Shown: positions 30,181 through 39,672, counted from the stretch's first letter. The stretch is DNA of 64,000 bases from Coleofasciculus sp. FACHB-1120 (GCF_014698845.1 NZ_JACJTV010000001.1:434001-498000); one strand, 5' to 3'. Numbers and translations are program-made. Notes: generated by a model from the letters alone, not told the origin.

Positions 30181-30325
30181 GATTTTTAGCCAACGTTTGT
30201 GAGCTTTTAGTTGATGAGCGTCTAAGTAGATTGGGACAACTAAACTTAACGAATAGGACTGTTTATCGTTGATGGAAGATTGAAAATTACCATGAACAAT
30301 CAACGATGAACCGGCTTATTGAGTT

Positions 30326-31390
30326 ATGTTTATTTTCACCCAGTTACTTAATTCCCTAATTTCTAGTAATGAAGCGATGCACTACGGATATAAAGCTATC
30401 ACCGTTATAGGAACTGCCGCCTTACTTAGTGGAGGGACGACAGTTATCTATGCACAGACTCAGCCCCTATTGTTTCCTCAGCACTCTTTCCCTAGCACTC
30501 TTATAGTGGCTCAGTCGAGTGCAGAGGACTTATTCAATCGGGGGATGGAGAAGTATAACCAAGAAAACTATAGCGGCGCTTTCAATGATTTCACCGCTGC
30601 AATTCGCCAGGATACCAACCTGGCTAAAGCCTACTACAGCCGAGGGTTGGCAAGGCGGAAGCTAGGAGATAATCAGGGAGCGATCGCAGATTACACGGAG
30701 TTGCTGAAGCGAAATCCCCAGAATGCCGATGCCTACCTCAACCGGGGTGTCGTTTATGCTGACCAAAAAAAGTATCGGGAAGCGATTGAGGATTACACCA
30801 AGGCGCTGAATCTCGACCAGAAAAATGCGATCGCTTATTACAACCGGGGGAACGCCCGCAGTGCGCTAGGAAATCGTAGAGAAGCCGTTGAAGACTACAG
30901 CAAAGCGATTCAGCTTCAGCCTAAGGATGCCACCGCCTACGTGAATCGGGGGAATGCTCGCGTTCAACTGGGAGAAACCCAGGAAGCGATCGCTGATTTT
31001 ACAAAGGCTCTAAGTCTCAACCCCAATCTAGTAGCAGCTTATTACAATCGCGGGATTATCCAACGGCGACTGGGAAATATCAAAGAAGCGATCGCGGATT
31101 ACAACCAAGCTATCCAGCGCGATCCCAACAATGCAGCAGCTTACTACAATCGAGCGATCGCCCATCAGCAAATCGGCAATCCTCAAGCAGCCATTGCCGA
31201 CTATACCGAGGCGATCTCTATTTCTCCCAACTTTGCTAAAGCTTATGGCAACCGGGGGCTGCTGCGCTACGAAACCGGCGATGCTACAGGCGCAAGTGAG
31301 GATTTACAAGCCGCTGTGCGACTTTTCTCCGAGCAAGGACTAACCGCTGACTCTCAAAAAGCACTGGCGCTGCTTAGACAGTTAAAATAG
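30326..31390 (+). CDS. Secreted TPR protein with seven to eight repeats
   Basis: The frame begins at 30326; an alternative ATG at 30377 starts a cleaner signal peptide (MHYGYKAITVIGTAALLSGGTTVIYAQ). The remainder is a TPR solenoid: repeats such as AKAYYSRGLARRKLGDNQGAI, ADAYLNRGVVYADQKKYREAI and AIAYYNRGNARSALGNRREAV run from about residue 70 to 340 in 34-residue steps. It probably acts in the periplasm or on the envelope as a protein-binding scaffold. The partner is unknown. A 9-bp inverted repeat (30265/30299) precedes the start. Confidence 0.88.
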   Translation: MFIFTQLLNSLISSNEAMHYGYKAITVIGTAALLSGGTTVIYAQTQPLLFPQHSFPSTLIVAQSSAEDLFNRGMEKYNQENYSGAFNDFTAAIRQDTNLAKAYYSRGLARRKLGDNQGAIADYTELLKRNPQNADAYLNRGVVYADQKKYREAIEDYTKALNLDQKNAIAYYNRGNARSALGNRREAVEDYSKAIQLQPKDATAYVNRGNARVQLGETQEAIADFTKALSLNPNLVAAYYNRGIIQRRLGNIKEAIADYNQAIQRDPNNAAAYYNRAIAHQQIGNPQAAIADYTEAISISPNFAKAYGNRGLLRYETGDATGASEDLQAAVRLFSEQGLTADSQKALALLRQLK

Positions 31391-31446
31391 ACCTCCTCCA
31401 TCACCAGATCCCAACCGCGTTCTGAGGTCAAAGTCGGTCAGGGTTG

Positions 31447-32133
31447 TTACCTTTCGCAAACACGGGTGTAATTTTTTACGTAATCGGGTAGGCTGATCTC
31501 CGGCTGTAAACGAGAATCTGCAATTGGCGCAGCAGCAGTTAATTGCAGGGGAACAACACCCGCCCACACGGGTAAGCTGTAGTCTGCTTCGTCATCGTTA
31601 GGATCGCCAGTCCGCACCTTAGCTGATGCCTCATTTAGGGGTAGGGAGAGTACCAAGGTTCCTTGGATTTCCTGCCGACTTGGCGATCGCACCTCTGCCC
31701 ATCGCCCCGGTATTACGTGTTCTGTAAAGGCGAGGAGTGCTTCCAGCTTTTCTTCAGGGTTATCCACAATCATCGCTGTGCCAAAAATTACAACTGAGCG
31801 ATAATTCATTGAGTGGTGGAAGGCAGACCTCGCCAGTACCAGCCCATCAAGCAGGGTGACTGTAACGCAGACCTCAATCCCGTTGGAGAGCGATCGCAAC
31901 ATCCGGCTAGCAGGCGATCCATGAATATACAGCTTGTCTCCCACCCTCCCATAAGCAGTAGGAATGACAAAAGGCTGACCGTCTACGGCAAATCCAACAT
32001 GGCACACCAACCCTTCATCCAAAATTTGATAGATAACCTGACGTTCATAATCTGCGCGTTGAGGAAGACGCTTGACCGTGCTGCGTTGCGTATGAGTAAG
32101 TTCCTCATTTATTTCATGTTCTAAAGAACTCAT
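31447..32133 (-). CDS. Pyridoxamine 5'-phosphate oxidase-fold flavin-binding protein
   Basis: The 228-residue protein has the split-barrel FMN-binding fold: AVDGQPFVIPTAYGRVGDKLYIHGSPASRMLRSL, then EVCVTVTLLDGLVLARSAFHHSMNYRSVVIFGTA. This matches the FMN-binding nitroimidazole-resistance/PPOX branch. The last 70 residues are variable. The ATG has a strong AGGAGGAAATC upstream. It sits in a minus-strand pair with a GNAT gene, divergent from a MocR regulator. PPOX-fold proteins are frequent companions of PdxR-like MocR regulators, so a link to pyridoxal metabolism is plausible. Confidence 0.85.
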   Translation of the reverse strand: MSSLEHEINEELTHTQRSTVKRLPQRADYERQVIYQILDEGLVCHVGFAVDGQPFVIPTAYGRVGDKLYIHGSPASRMLRSLSNGIEVCVTVTLLDGLVLARSAFHHSMNYRSVVIFGTAMIVDNPEEKLEALLAFTEHVIPGRWAEVRSPSRQEIQGTLVLSLPLNEASAKVRTGDPNDDEADYSLPVWAGVVPLQLTAAAPIADSRLQPEISLPDYVKNYTRVCER

Positions 32134-32197
32134 GATTTCCTCCTAGTAGTATTTAATACCTTTGACGGCTTACAGACGCTTGGTAAGGTATGTTTGA

Positions 32198-32671
32198 TCA
32201 CATCAAATCTAGCCGCATCCCGTTAGTTTCACTGAACCCAAGACTAGAGTAAACTGGCTTACCTGATGGAGAGGCGTGTAGGATAACCCTTGTGCAGTTA
32301 AGCGATTTCAGATGGTCGATTGCACAAAGTGTGAGTTTTTTGGCAAGTCCCTGTCTGCGGTGAGGCGGTTCAACGTAAACTCCCCAGATGTATCCATAGT
32401 TGCGATATTCCGGTTTGAGGATATGCGGGTAAAGACCAGCAAACAGCTGACAACTGGCTGAAGCGATCGCTCTACCATCAACCTCCGCGACAAAAGCTTT
32501 GTAACATCGCTCTTTTCGAGCGCCTTCTATAAACTGGAGGGTAATGTCGAGCCAGTCTGACTCAATAGAGTCAGAAGGAACATCATTATCCAGCCACATT
32601 TGATAAAAATGTTCAGCAATTAGGGAATCTTCCTCTGGAAAAGCCTCTCTGATATAGATTTCTTGTCCCAT
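32198..32671 (-). CDS. GNAT-family N-acetyltransferase
   Basis: The ATG at 32671 gives 157 residues (a GTG lies two codons upstream). The acetyl-CoA pyrophosphate loop is YVEPPHRRQGLAKKLTLCAIDHL, the Q/RxxGxG/A motif, at about 105-127. It is followed by the family's beta-strand LHASPSGKPVYSSLGFSETNGMRLDL. The substrate cannot be told. It lies 64 bases downstream-of-start of the PPOX-fold gene on the same strand and is divergent from MocR (124 bases between starts). Confidence 0.85.
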   Translation of the reverse strand: MGQEIYIREAFPEEDSLIAEHFYQMWLDNDVPSDSIESDWLDITLQFIEGARKERCYKAFVAEVDGRAIASASCQLFAGLYPHILKPEYRNYGYIWGVYVEPPHRRQGLAKKLTLCAIDHLKSLNCTRVILHASPSGKPVYSSLGFSETNGMRLDLM

Positions 32672-32794
32672 CACCACGATACGGGTTCACGCTTGTTTCA
32701 CTGTTAGAGTAATCTTGAAAGTGGTCTTCTACAAGAGCCACTTTTGCGATCTAATATCAGTCCACTTCGGTCTGATTCTCTCAAGCGGGTAAGT

Positions 32795-34249
32795 ATGGAT
32801 TTAGCGATCGCCCTCGACAGCAATGCAATACCCTTACATCGACAGCTATACGAAGAACTGCGTCAAGCTATTTTGAGCGGACGTTTAGCGCCTAAAGAGC
32901 GCATTCCTTCAACGCGATCGCTCTCCAAATCTTTAGGGATTTCTCGTACTACCGTTACCCAAAGTTATGAGCAACTGCTCAGCGAAGGCTATATCCAAAC
33001 CATCGTAGGTTCTGGGACGTTTGTCTGCGATCAACTCCCCGACTTGATGCTGCGAAGTACGCCTGTTGAGTCTCAAGAGAAGATTGCTCGTCCACTTTGC
33101 AAGCTGTCCAAGTATGGGATAGGTTTATCCCATACGGATGTCTCTTTGAGGAGTGTACTCGACACCGCGATTAGCTTTCGCTACGGACGACCTGCTTTTG
33201 ATAAATTTCCAATGCAACTGTGGCGCAAGCTGCTGTTGAGTCACTGTCGCAAAGGCTCCTCTTGGCTGGACTATACAACCGATCCGCAAGGACACAGACC
33301 TTTGCGAGAAGCGATCGCCCGTTACCTGTCTCGTTCTCGTGCGGTGCAGTGCGACCCCGACTCTGTAATCATGACCAATGGCACCCAGCAAGCGCTGTAT
33401 ATGGTGATGCGCTTGTTGATTGATCCGGGGGATGCGATCGCGATCGAAGACCCAGGCTACCTCAGCGCACGGCGAATCTTTCTCTCGCAGGGCGCTAAAC
33501 TCTTGCCTATCGGTGTAGATGAGTCAGGCTTATTGGTCAAGGATTTAGCCGCTGCAACTGAACCGATTAAACTTGTCTACGTAACACCCTCTCACCAGTT
33601 TCCTACTGGGGCGATACTATCGCTTCCCCGGCGATTAGAGTTACTGTCTTGGGCGCACTCTACGGGGGCGATGATTATTGAAGATGATTATGACAGCGAA
33701 TATCGCTATGGCGATCGCCCGATTCCCGCCTTGCAAGGGTTAGATGAAAGTGACTCGGTACTTTACATCGGGACTTTCTCGAAGGTGCTGTTTCCCTCGC
33801 TGCGGATTGGCTATTTAGTATTACCTCAGAATTTAGTATCAATCTTTACCCGCGCCAAGTGGTTGAGCGATCGCCAGTTACCGTTGTTAGAGCAGTATAT
33901 CCTGACGGATTTTATTGAAGAAGGGCATTTAGAACGTCATCTCAGAAGAATGCGATCGCACTATGACCAATGTCGAAGCGTGTTAGTGCAGGCTTTAAAG
34001 GCTCACTTTGGGGAACAAGCGACTATTTTAGGCGAAAAGGCTGGAATTCATTTGATGGTGCGACTGTTCACCAGCTTTAGCGATGAGGAGATTATTCATC
34101 GTGCGGCGAAAGTGGGTGTGGGGATGATGTCCGCCCAACCTCATTATCTCAAAGCGCATCGCCCAGGCGAGTTTATCTTTGGTTACTCTGAACTCACTTT
34201 GCCACAAATTGAGGAGGGTATTAGCAGATTAGCTGAAGTTTTGAAATAG
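32795..34249 (+). CDS. MocR/PdxR-family regulator (GntR HTH plus aminotransferase domain)
   Basis: The start is ATG 32795 (a TTG is 17 codons earlier), giving 484 residues. A GntR winged helix is at about 1-75 (PLHRQLYEELRQAILSGRLAPKERIPSTRSL and ISRTTVTQSYEQLLSEGYI). It is joined to a class I aminotransferase domain with TNGTQQALYMVMRLLIDPGD, IIEDDYDSEYRY and the PLP lysine in TFSKVLFPSLRIGYL. Such proteins bind PLP and usually control vitamin B6 or amino-acid genes, commonly the gene divergent from them. Here that would be the GNAT/PPOX pair. Confidence 0.92.
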   Translation: MDLAIALDSNAIPLHRQLYEELRQAILSGRLAPKERIPSTRSLSKSLGISRTTVTQSYEQLLSEGYIQTIVGSGTFVCDQLPDLMLRSTPVESQEKIARPLCKLSKYGIGLSHTDVSLRSVLDTAISFRYGRPAFDKFPMQLWRKLLLSHCRKGSSWLDYTTDPQGHRPLREAIARYLSRSRAVQCDPDSVIMTNGTQQALYMVMRLLIDPGDAIAIEDPGYLSARRIFLSQGAKLLPIGVDESGLLVKDLAAATEPIKLVYVTPSHQFPTGAILSLPRRLELLSWAHSTGAMIIEDDYDSEYRYGDRPIPALQGLDESDSVLYIGTFSKVLFPSLRIGYLVLPQNLVSIFTRAKWLSDRQLPLLEQYILTDFIEEGHLERHLRRMRSHYDQCRSVLVQALKAHFGEQATILGEKAGIHLMVRLFTSFSDEEIIHRAAKVGVGMMSAQPHYLKAHRPGEFIFGYSELTLPQIEEGISRLAEVLK

Positions 34250-34273
34250 AGCTGAAGCTGGAAGTAAAATTTA

Positions 34274-34999
34274 TTACCCTTGGGTTAAGTCACCAAAGCG
34301 ATCGCGATATCTCGCCAGTAACTCAGCCATTTCAGATGCTTGCTGTTGTGCTAACTCCCGCTGATTTCGCTCAATTTCAGTTAATTCCTCAGCAGTCTGA
34401 TACCTCACACCTTGGGCATCGTACCAGTACAATACCTCGCGCTGTATGCCTCCGACTTGAGCCACAAATCGCCCAAGTCCTAAACCAATTTCTGGCATCC
34501 AGAATGGTTCTCCGATTTGTAAATGATATACGCCATTTACTAAACGGTAAACTTCAAAAGGTTGTTCCTGGTCGCGCCGCCAGAAATTCGGATTATAAAT
34601 TACATAATACAACACACCTAAATTGGCATAAATTGCCATTTTTGTGTCGTATTCTCCCCCATAGGTGTGAGAGACAATTTCTAAGACAAAAATAGGCGCA
34701 ATACTATTTTCTTCCCAGAGAACATAACTAGAGCGCGAACCATTGTCTTTTCTCCGTTCAACTCCCAAACTTAGAAACCCATCTGGCACCACGGGTACTC
34801 TCGGATTCACACCTGTCGTGTGATAGACGCCCATATCTACACCAAAATACCAGTCAAGGCGATTACCCCAAATGAACTCTAGCAAGAATAATAGAAAATT
34901 CGGGATAAAATTCTGGTCTTCGTTATCCACTGGTGTATCATCCGAACAAGGAAGTTCAGCGCTTGTTGGTAATCTAGTTTCCGGGTTGTGCTGTACCAT
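34274..34999 (-). CDS. Uma2-family PD-(D/E)xK nuclease-like protein
   Basis: The ATG at 34999 (GGAG upstream) gives 241 residues; the frame starts five codons earlier. Uma2 (DUF820) features are VPDGFLSLGVERR, APIFVLEIVSHTYGGEYDTKMAIYANLGVLYYVIYNP and YQTAEELTEIER. The (D)...(E)xx/K pattern fits the restriction-like fold. These genes are extremely abundant in cyanobacteria and their role is not known. The C-terminal coiled segment (RNQRELAQQQASEMAELLARY) is usual for the family. Confidence 0.9.
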   Translation of the reverse strand: MVQHNPETRLPTSAELPCSDDTPVDNEDQNFIPNFLLFLLEFIWGNRLDWYFGVDMGVYHTTGVNPRVPVVPDGFLSLGVERRKDNGSRSSYVLWEENSIAPIFVLEIVSHTYGGEYDTKMAIYANLGVLYYVIYNPNFWRRDQEQPFEVYRLVNGVYHLQIGEPFWMPEIGLGLGRFVAQVGGIQREVLYWYDAQGVRYQTAEELTEIERNQRELAQQQASEMAELLARYRDRFGDLTQG

Positions 35000-35164
35000 A
35001 AAGATTAGCTCCACAAGCTATTAATATAATTATCCAATAAATATAGCTAAACTCCATCAAATCCATTTAAAAAATAATCCCTTTTCTCTTCCTCTGCGTT
35101 CTCAGTGTCTCTGCGGTTCGTTTAAAAAAGATAGTGTTCATAAATAAAATGAGATTGCTATAAC

Positions 35165-36667
35165 ATGAGTTTAGATGTAATTGTTATCGGTAGCGGAATT
35201 GGCGGTTTAACAGCAGGGGCGTTACTTGCCCGTTACGGAAAACGGGTGCTAGTGTGCGAAAGTCACGCGATCGCTGGTGGTGCTGCACACAGTTTCTCGC
35301 GGCAGGGATTTCATTTTGACTCTGGCCCCTCATTTTATTGCGGACTCACCCCTGAAAGCGGTCTAAATCCATTACAGCAAGTGTTAGAAGTTCTGGGAGA
35401 ATCGTTGCAAGCTGTTCGCTACGATCCTATGGGACATTATCATTTTCCTGAAGGCACTTTTCCCGTTTACAGTAATGCTGAACGCTATCGGCAAGCTGTT
35501 GCTGAAATTACGCCTCAAGGTGCCAGAGAATTAGAACAATTTGAAAAACGTCTACTACCTCTTTACGAATCGCTGCGGGGGATTCCTACTATTGCTTTGA
35601 GAGCAGACTGGCAGATAATACAAGTAATTTTGGGGCAATATTTACCATCTGTATTGAAACTGCTACCGCATCTAAGAATCGTCCAAGGTTCTGTTGGCGA
35701 TGTGATGGATCGAGAGGTGCGAGATCCTTGGGTGCGGCGCTTAATTGACTTGGAGTGTTTTTTACTTTCTGGACTTAAGGCGCACGGTACAATTGCCCCA
35801 GAGGTGGCATTTATGTTGGGAGAACGTTCTCGCGCTGGTGTCGAGTATCCGATTGGGGGAAGTGGCGCAATTGTGGATGCTTTGGTGCGTGGTTTAAAGC
35901 GTTGGGGTAGCGAATTGAAATTGAATGCCCATGTTGAGCAAATATTAATTCAATCAGGCAAAGTAACAGGCATTAAGTTAAAGAATGGTGAAGTTATTAA
36001 CGCGCCTGTAGTAATTTCTAACGCTACCCTTTGGGATACTTATACTAAGTTATTGCACCCCGAAGATTTGCCGCAATCTTATCGTCAGCATTCTCTAGAA
36101 ACCCCGGCGGTTGATAGCTTTATGCACTTACATTTAGGCATCCGCGCTGAGGGTTTGGGAAATCTGACCGGACATCATGTGGTAGTTCACGATGCGAGTA
36201 AAGATATTACCGAACCGGGGAATACTTGCATGATTTCTATCCCTTCAGTGTGGGATGCTAATCTTGCACCAGTGGGACATCATGTGGTTCACGCCTACAC
36301 GTTGGAACCTTACGAGGGATGGCGACGAGATGAAGGGTATGAGGAGAGGAAAAAAGAGCGATCGCAATCTCTATTGGGTGCGTTAGAGACAGTGATTCCG
36401 GATATACGCGATCGCATTGTCTTAGAACTTATCGGTACACCGTTAACTCACGCTTACTACTTACGCCGCTACCAGGGAACATATGGTCCTGCAATTGCAG
36501 CCGGTAAAGGGATATTTCCAGGAACACAAACGCCGATTTCGGGATTGTATCGCGTAGGAGATAGCACAATGCCAGGAATTGGCGTTCCGGCAGTTGCTGC
36601 TTCGGGAATTTTGTGTGCGAATACTTTAGTAACTCCCCAAGAAACGGCAAAATTATTGGAAATTTGA
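35165..36667 (+). CDS. Carotenoid-type FAD oxidoreductase (phytoene desaturase/CrtH family)
   Basis: The 500-residue protein opens with the FAD-binding motif VIVIGSGIGGLTAGALLARYGKRVLVCESH and HSFSRQGFHFDSGPSFYCGL. The second family region is VEYPIGGSGAIVDALVRGLKRWGSELKLN, and the C-terminal IFPGTQTPISGLYRVGDSTMPGIGVPAVAASG closes the FAD site. It resembles carotenoid isomerase and desaturase relatives; the exact reaction is undetermined. No crt genes adjoin it. Codon use appears like that of its neighbours. Confidence 0.88.
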   Translation: MSLDVIVIGSGIGGLTAGALLARYGKRVLVCESHAIAGGAAHSFSRQGFHFDSGPSFYCGLTPESGLNPLQQVLEVLGESLQAVRYDPMGHYHFPEGTFPVYSNAERYRQAVAEITPQGARELEQFEKRLLPLYESLRGIPTIALRADWQIIQVILGQYLPSVLKLLPHLRIVQGSVGDVMDREVRDPWVRRLIDLECFLLSGLKAHGTIAPEVAFMLGERSRAGVEYPIGGSGAIVDALVRGLKRWGSELKLNAHVEQILIQSGKVTGIKLKNGEVINAPVVISNATLWDTYTKLLHPEDLPQSYRQHSLETPAVDSFMHLHLGIRAEGLGNLTGHHVVVHDASKDITEPGNTCMISIPSVWDANLAPVGHHVVHAYTLEPYEGWRRDEGYEERKKERSQSLLGALETVIPDIRDRIVLELIGTPLTHAYYLRRYQGTYGPAIAAGKGIFPGTQTPISGLYRVGDSTMPGIGVPAVAASGILCANTLVTPQETAKLLEI

Positions 36668-36685
36668 AGTTCAAATCAAACTTTC

Positions 36686-36830
36686 TTAATTATCGGCTTT
36701 GGTGCGGTGCTGGACTACGAGAATGTCACTTGTTTGGGAATCGTTATGAATGGTGTAGATTACCCTGTAATCGCCTAGCCGAATCCCGCAAAAATTATAT
36801 TCTCCAACCAAGCACCTAGAGGAACTTAGA
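36686..36830 (-). pseudogene. RelE/ParE-type toxin C-terminal remnant
   Basis: On the minus strand the frame reads GEYNFCGIRLGDYRVIYTIH, then NDSQTSDILVVQHRTKADN and a TAA at 36686-36688. The IRLGDYRVIYTI segment and a terminal V-Q-H-R are the RelE/ParE-type signature. No start codon or N-terminal half is present; upstream is a short direct duplication (CACCTAGAGGAACTT at 36813 and CACCTAGAAGAACTT at 36872). It is a broken toxin gene. Confidence 0.7.
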
Positions 36831-37011
36831 CAAAAACTGAAGCAAAAATGGCTTCAAATCCTCACCTAGAAGAACTTTCAGCTCAAATGGGAATAATCTA
36901 GTATTGACAAAGGTTTCCGGCGTTTTTAGGTCATTAACCTCTTTTCCCTGTCCAGAGAGCTTTTCAGCCCTTTAAGGGCTAGAAAATGTCTAAGCCTCAT
37001 TAGTTTGCTTC
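36831..37011. other. Intergenic region downstream of toxin remnant
   Basis: Apart from the short CACCTAGARGAACTT copy nothing is supported. It lies at the 3' ends of convergent genes. Confidence 0.3.
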
Positions 37012-37530
37012 TTAGCTAGAAGAGCGATCGCGCTTAATTACACTAATGTCACCGCTACGCTCCAAGCGAGCCTCTTGCACCTTGCTGGGGTCGGTGACAT
37101 TCGCTTTGCTACGTAGCGCTCCCAGCAAATCCCGTTCGCCGATATGACTTTTTCGCATCGCACTCCACTGAATCTCGCCGTCGCGAATGAGTACGCGCTC
37201 TTTCCCCTTGACGAGTGTGGCAAAGTTGTCGTTGCGAAATGCGATCGCGGCAAACAGCCAGTGCAGCCCCACTAACACAATGCTCGCTCCTAAGGTGGGG
37301 AAGAAAGCAGCCGAGCCGTTGATCGCACGGCTTAATACTGAACCAACGATAATGCTCAGAAGCACGTCAAACGCGCTACTCTTGCCAAGAAAGCGCTTCT
37401 CACCCACGCGAATCATTGCTAACCCTGCAATGTAGACAACAACAGCCCGCAAGGACATTTGCAATATTGTTAAACTGTCTGCGTCTAGCCCCAAGAGTCC
37501 GTTGATACCTTCCTCAATTTCCTGAACCAT
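37012..37530 (-). CDS. YetF/DUF421 family membrane protein
   Basis: The ATG at 37530 has AGGAGGG close upstream, giving 172 residues. Two or three N-terminal helices (SLRAVVVYIAGLAMIRVGEKRFLG, VLLSIIVGSVLSRAING, AFFPTLGASIVLVGLHWLFAAIAF) are followed by a cytoplasmic domain with LVKGKERVLIRDGEIQWSAMRKSHIGERDLLGALR. This matches the DUF421 family. The biochemical role is not established; roles in stress resistance have been proposed in Bacillus. It ends in a basic RDRSSS tail. Confidence 0.85.
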   Translation of the reverse strand: MVQEIEEGINGLLGLDADSLTILQMSLRAVVVYIAGLAMIRVGEKRFLGKSSAFDVLLSIIVGSVLSRAINGSAAFFPTLGASIVLVGLHWLFAAIAFRNDNFATLVKGKERVLIRDGEIQWSAMRKSHIGERDLLGALRSKANVTDPSKVQEARLERSGDISVIKRDRSSS

Positions 37531-37683
37531 ATGCCCTCCTCTCAATAGCTAGATTAAAAGTTAATGCTTCTCATATGAGCGTTGCAGCGAAATATAACAT
37601 GAGCTTTTATGTAATGGGGAGGATATAACTTCAAATCAGTTGTGAGAATCTAAAAGAATTGCAGGGTGTTTGTGATTAAAATT

Positions 37684-39672
37684 ATGAGAACTTTATTTCA
37701 GCCTGAAACATTGAAGAAGCTTCCTTCACGTTCTCAAGAAAAAAGTAAGAGTTGTGAAGATATTTTAATTGTTGGTCAGCCGCTGCAAATCCCCTTAAAA
37801 AATCTAGCTCCTTCAGAGAATGTCATTGTCAGCCTCAAATCACAGGGAGAAATCGAAATTTACTCTGAGGCTGATCAACTCATTGATACAAAAACGTTGA
37901 TTCTTCTCAATCAAGTTCCAACAATTACCCTTTTAGCAAGAACCTTTAGCGATCGCCAAAATGACCGCTCTTTAGAGATCACGTTTCAAGATGAGGCGGG
38001 TCATCAGCTGAGCCAAGTTCAACTTAAGCTAACCTGTCTTCGGATTTGTTTAGATGTGGATGCAGATCGAGATGGGATTGTTGACGACAATAATCCTCAA
38101 AAGGGGGATTGGCAATGGGGGATTAATGGTCATGGTGCAATCCTAATGGTCAACACCGATCGCGACCATGTTCATTCTGATAATCAATACGATAGGAAGA
38201 TTAAAGGACTACTGGATCTAAAAGATTCGAGCTTTATGATTGTTCGTAGAGCCGGATTAAGAAATCTACCCTCTGGATGCGAGATTCACTTATCAGTTAG
38301 CGAAGACACTGCCAAACGAATTTGCATTTATGACGAACTAGATAAAAGTGGCTATGAGTTAATTAGCCCGAAGAGAACAAAAGCACAAATTAGAGGTACA
38401 GATCAGGATATTCTCCTGGCTATAAGGGGATTAAGCTATCCCGACATTGATTTTGATGGACGGGTTGAGATTACTTTAAATCTTGTAAAAGATGGAGAAA
38501 CCCTCTACAGCGATCGCGTCGTTTTTCGAGTCGCTCCCTGGATGATGACTCCGAATACCTTATCTCCAATCACTGTGTTTGTTTCTCGCTTATCGAAGGG
38601 AAAGAACGAAGCATTCATTGAGGATCTGAGGAAAGTTGTTGCTAAAGCCAACGCGCAACTCGATCCGGTTCCTTATGAGTATCATAAAGACGATCCTTGG
38701 ATGCGAGATGAAATTGAAATTGGATATACTCAAGCGCCTGGAAAATTCATTCACGTCGTCCTGGATTCGCCTCGCGATCGCGGACTAGATCACCTGACCA
38801 ACCGCCAACTCATAGGCAGTGACTTTGGGTATGTGATTCGCAAAAGCCGCCATTCAGTCACCAAATTAGACTCTTTTGGAAATTTAGAAGTTTCTCCGCC
38901 AGTAATCGTAAAAGGGGTAAATTATCCCTTCGGTCGTCTGCTATTTGGAGGAACGCGCCCAGAAATTATTCCAGAACCGCGCCGAAAGTTAAAAGTCTTG
39001 CGAGATTTTTTCTTTGCTCAAAAAATCCAAGCCCCTTTTGAAATCTTTTCGGATTGGCTGAGTGTCGGGCATATTGACGAATTTATGAACTTCGTCTCTG
39101 CTCCTAATCCTAAAGGATTCAAACTAATTCTCGCCAGCCCTGATAAGTGTTACGACCTTCTTAAAGCGTTACGAAGCGAAGGACATTCTCAGGCGTTGTT
39201 GCGGCAGGGCAAACAAATTGACGATAAACCTGCTGATATTAGCGTGGCAGACGTGCTTGAAAATGAAACCTTAGCTCGCCAAAACCAACGCTTTCAGGAA
39301 CACATTAGTTGGAATCGAGAGGTTTTGAAACAGGAATTAGATTTAGGTGAAGAAGATATTGTCGATTTGCCTGCTTTGTTTGAAGTGGATGACGATGGAC
39401 GAGCAAAAAGTTTTTTTCCAAACATGGTCAATATGCTCGTTCTCAAGCAGCATCTTGCGATTCCCAAACCCTTTGGCCCCCAGGTTGATGCCCAATGCCA
39501 ATTTGAAGCTTATGTCAAAGGGGTTTTAGAACCTTTGGGTTTAGTCTGTCACTTTATCGATGATTGGGACACTTATTTTCGAGATGGTGGGGAAATTCAT
39601 TGTGGCACTAACACGAGCCGACAACCTTTTACTCAAAAATGGTGGGAAATCGAACCCATGTTCCTCGAATAA
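37684..39672 (+). CDS. Protein-arginine deiminase (citrullinating enzyme)
   Basis: The ATG at 37684 gives 662 residues; GTG 37666 is an alternative. The protein aligns in order with animal PADs. A middle domain carries DVDADRDGIVDDNNPQKGDW (Ca2+-binding-type loop) and GINGHGAILMVNTDRD. The catalytic domain has WMRDEIEIGY (Asp342), DWLSVGHIDEF (His463, Asp465) and EIHCGTNTS (Cys640). Spacing is almost that of human PAD4 (350, 471, 473, 645). It converts peptidyl-arginine to citrulline, probably Ca2+-dependently. No signal peptide is visible. No maturation genes adjoin it. Published work argues that animal PADs derive from cyanobacteria; this gene is such a relative. Confidence 0.93.
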   Translation: MRTLFQPETLKKLPSRSQEKSKSCEDILIVGQPLQIPLKNLAPSENVIVSLKSQGEIEIYSEADQLIDTKTLILLNQVPTITLLARTFSDRQNDRSLEITFQDEAGHQLSQVQLKLTCLRICLDVDADRDGIVDDNNPQKGDWQWGINGHGAILMVNTDRDHVHSDNQYDRKIKGLLDLKDSSFMIVRRAGLRNLPSGCEIHLSVSEDTAKRICIYDELDKSGYELISPKRTKAQIRGTDQDILLAIRGLSYPDIDFDGRVEITLNLVKDGETLYSDRVVFRVAPWMMTPNTLSPITVFVSRLSKGKNEAFIEDLRKVVAKANAQLDPVPYEYHKDDPWMRDEIEIGYTQAPGKFIHVVLDSPRDRGLDHLTNRQLIGSDFGYVIRKSRHSVTKLDSFGNLEVSPPVIVKGVNYPFGRLLFGGTRPEIIPEPRRKLKVLRDFFFAQKIQAPFEIFSDWLSVGHIDEFMNFVSAPNPKGFKLILASPDKCYDLLKALRSEGHSQALLRQGKQIDDKPADISVADVLENETLARQNQRFQEHISWNREVLKQELDLGEEDIVDLPALFEVDDDGRAKSFFPNMVNMLVLKQHLAIPKPFGPQVDAQCQFEAYVKGVLEPLGLVCHFIDDWDTYFRDGGEIHCGTNTSRQPFTQKWWEIEPMFLE

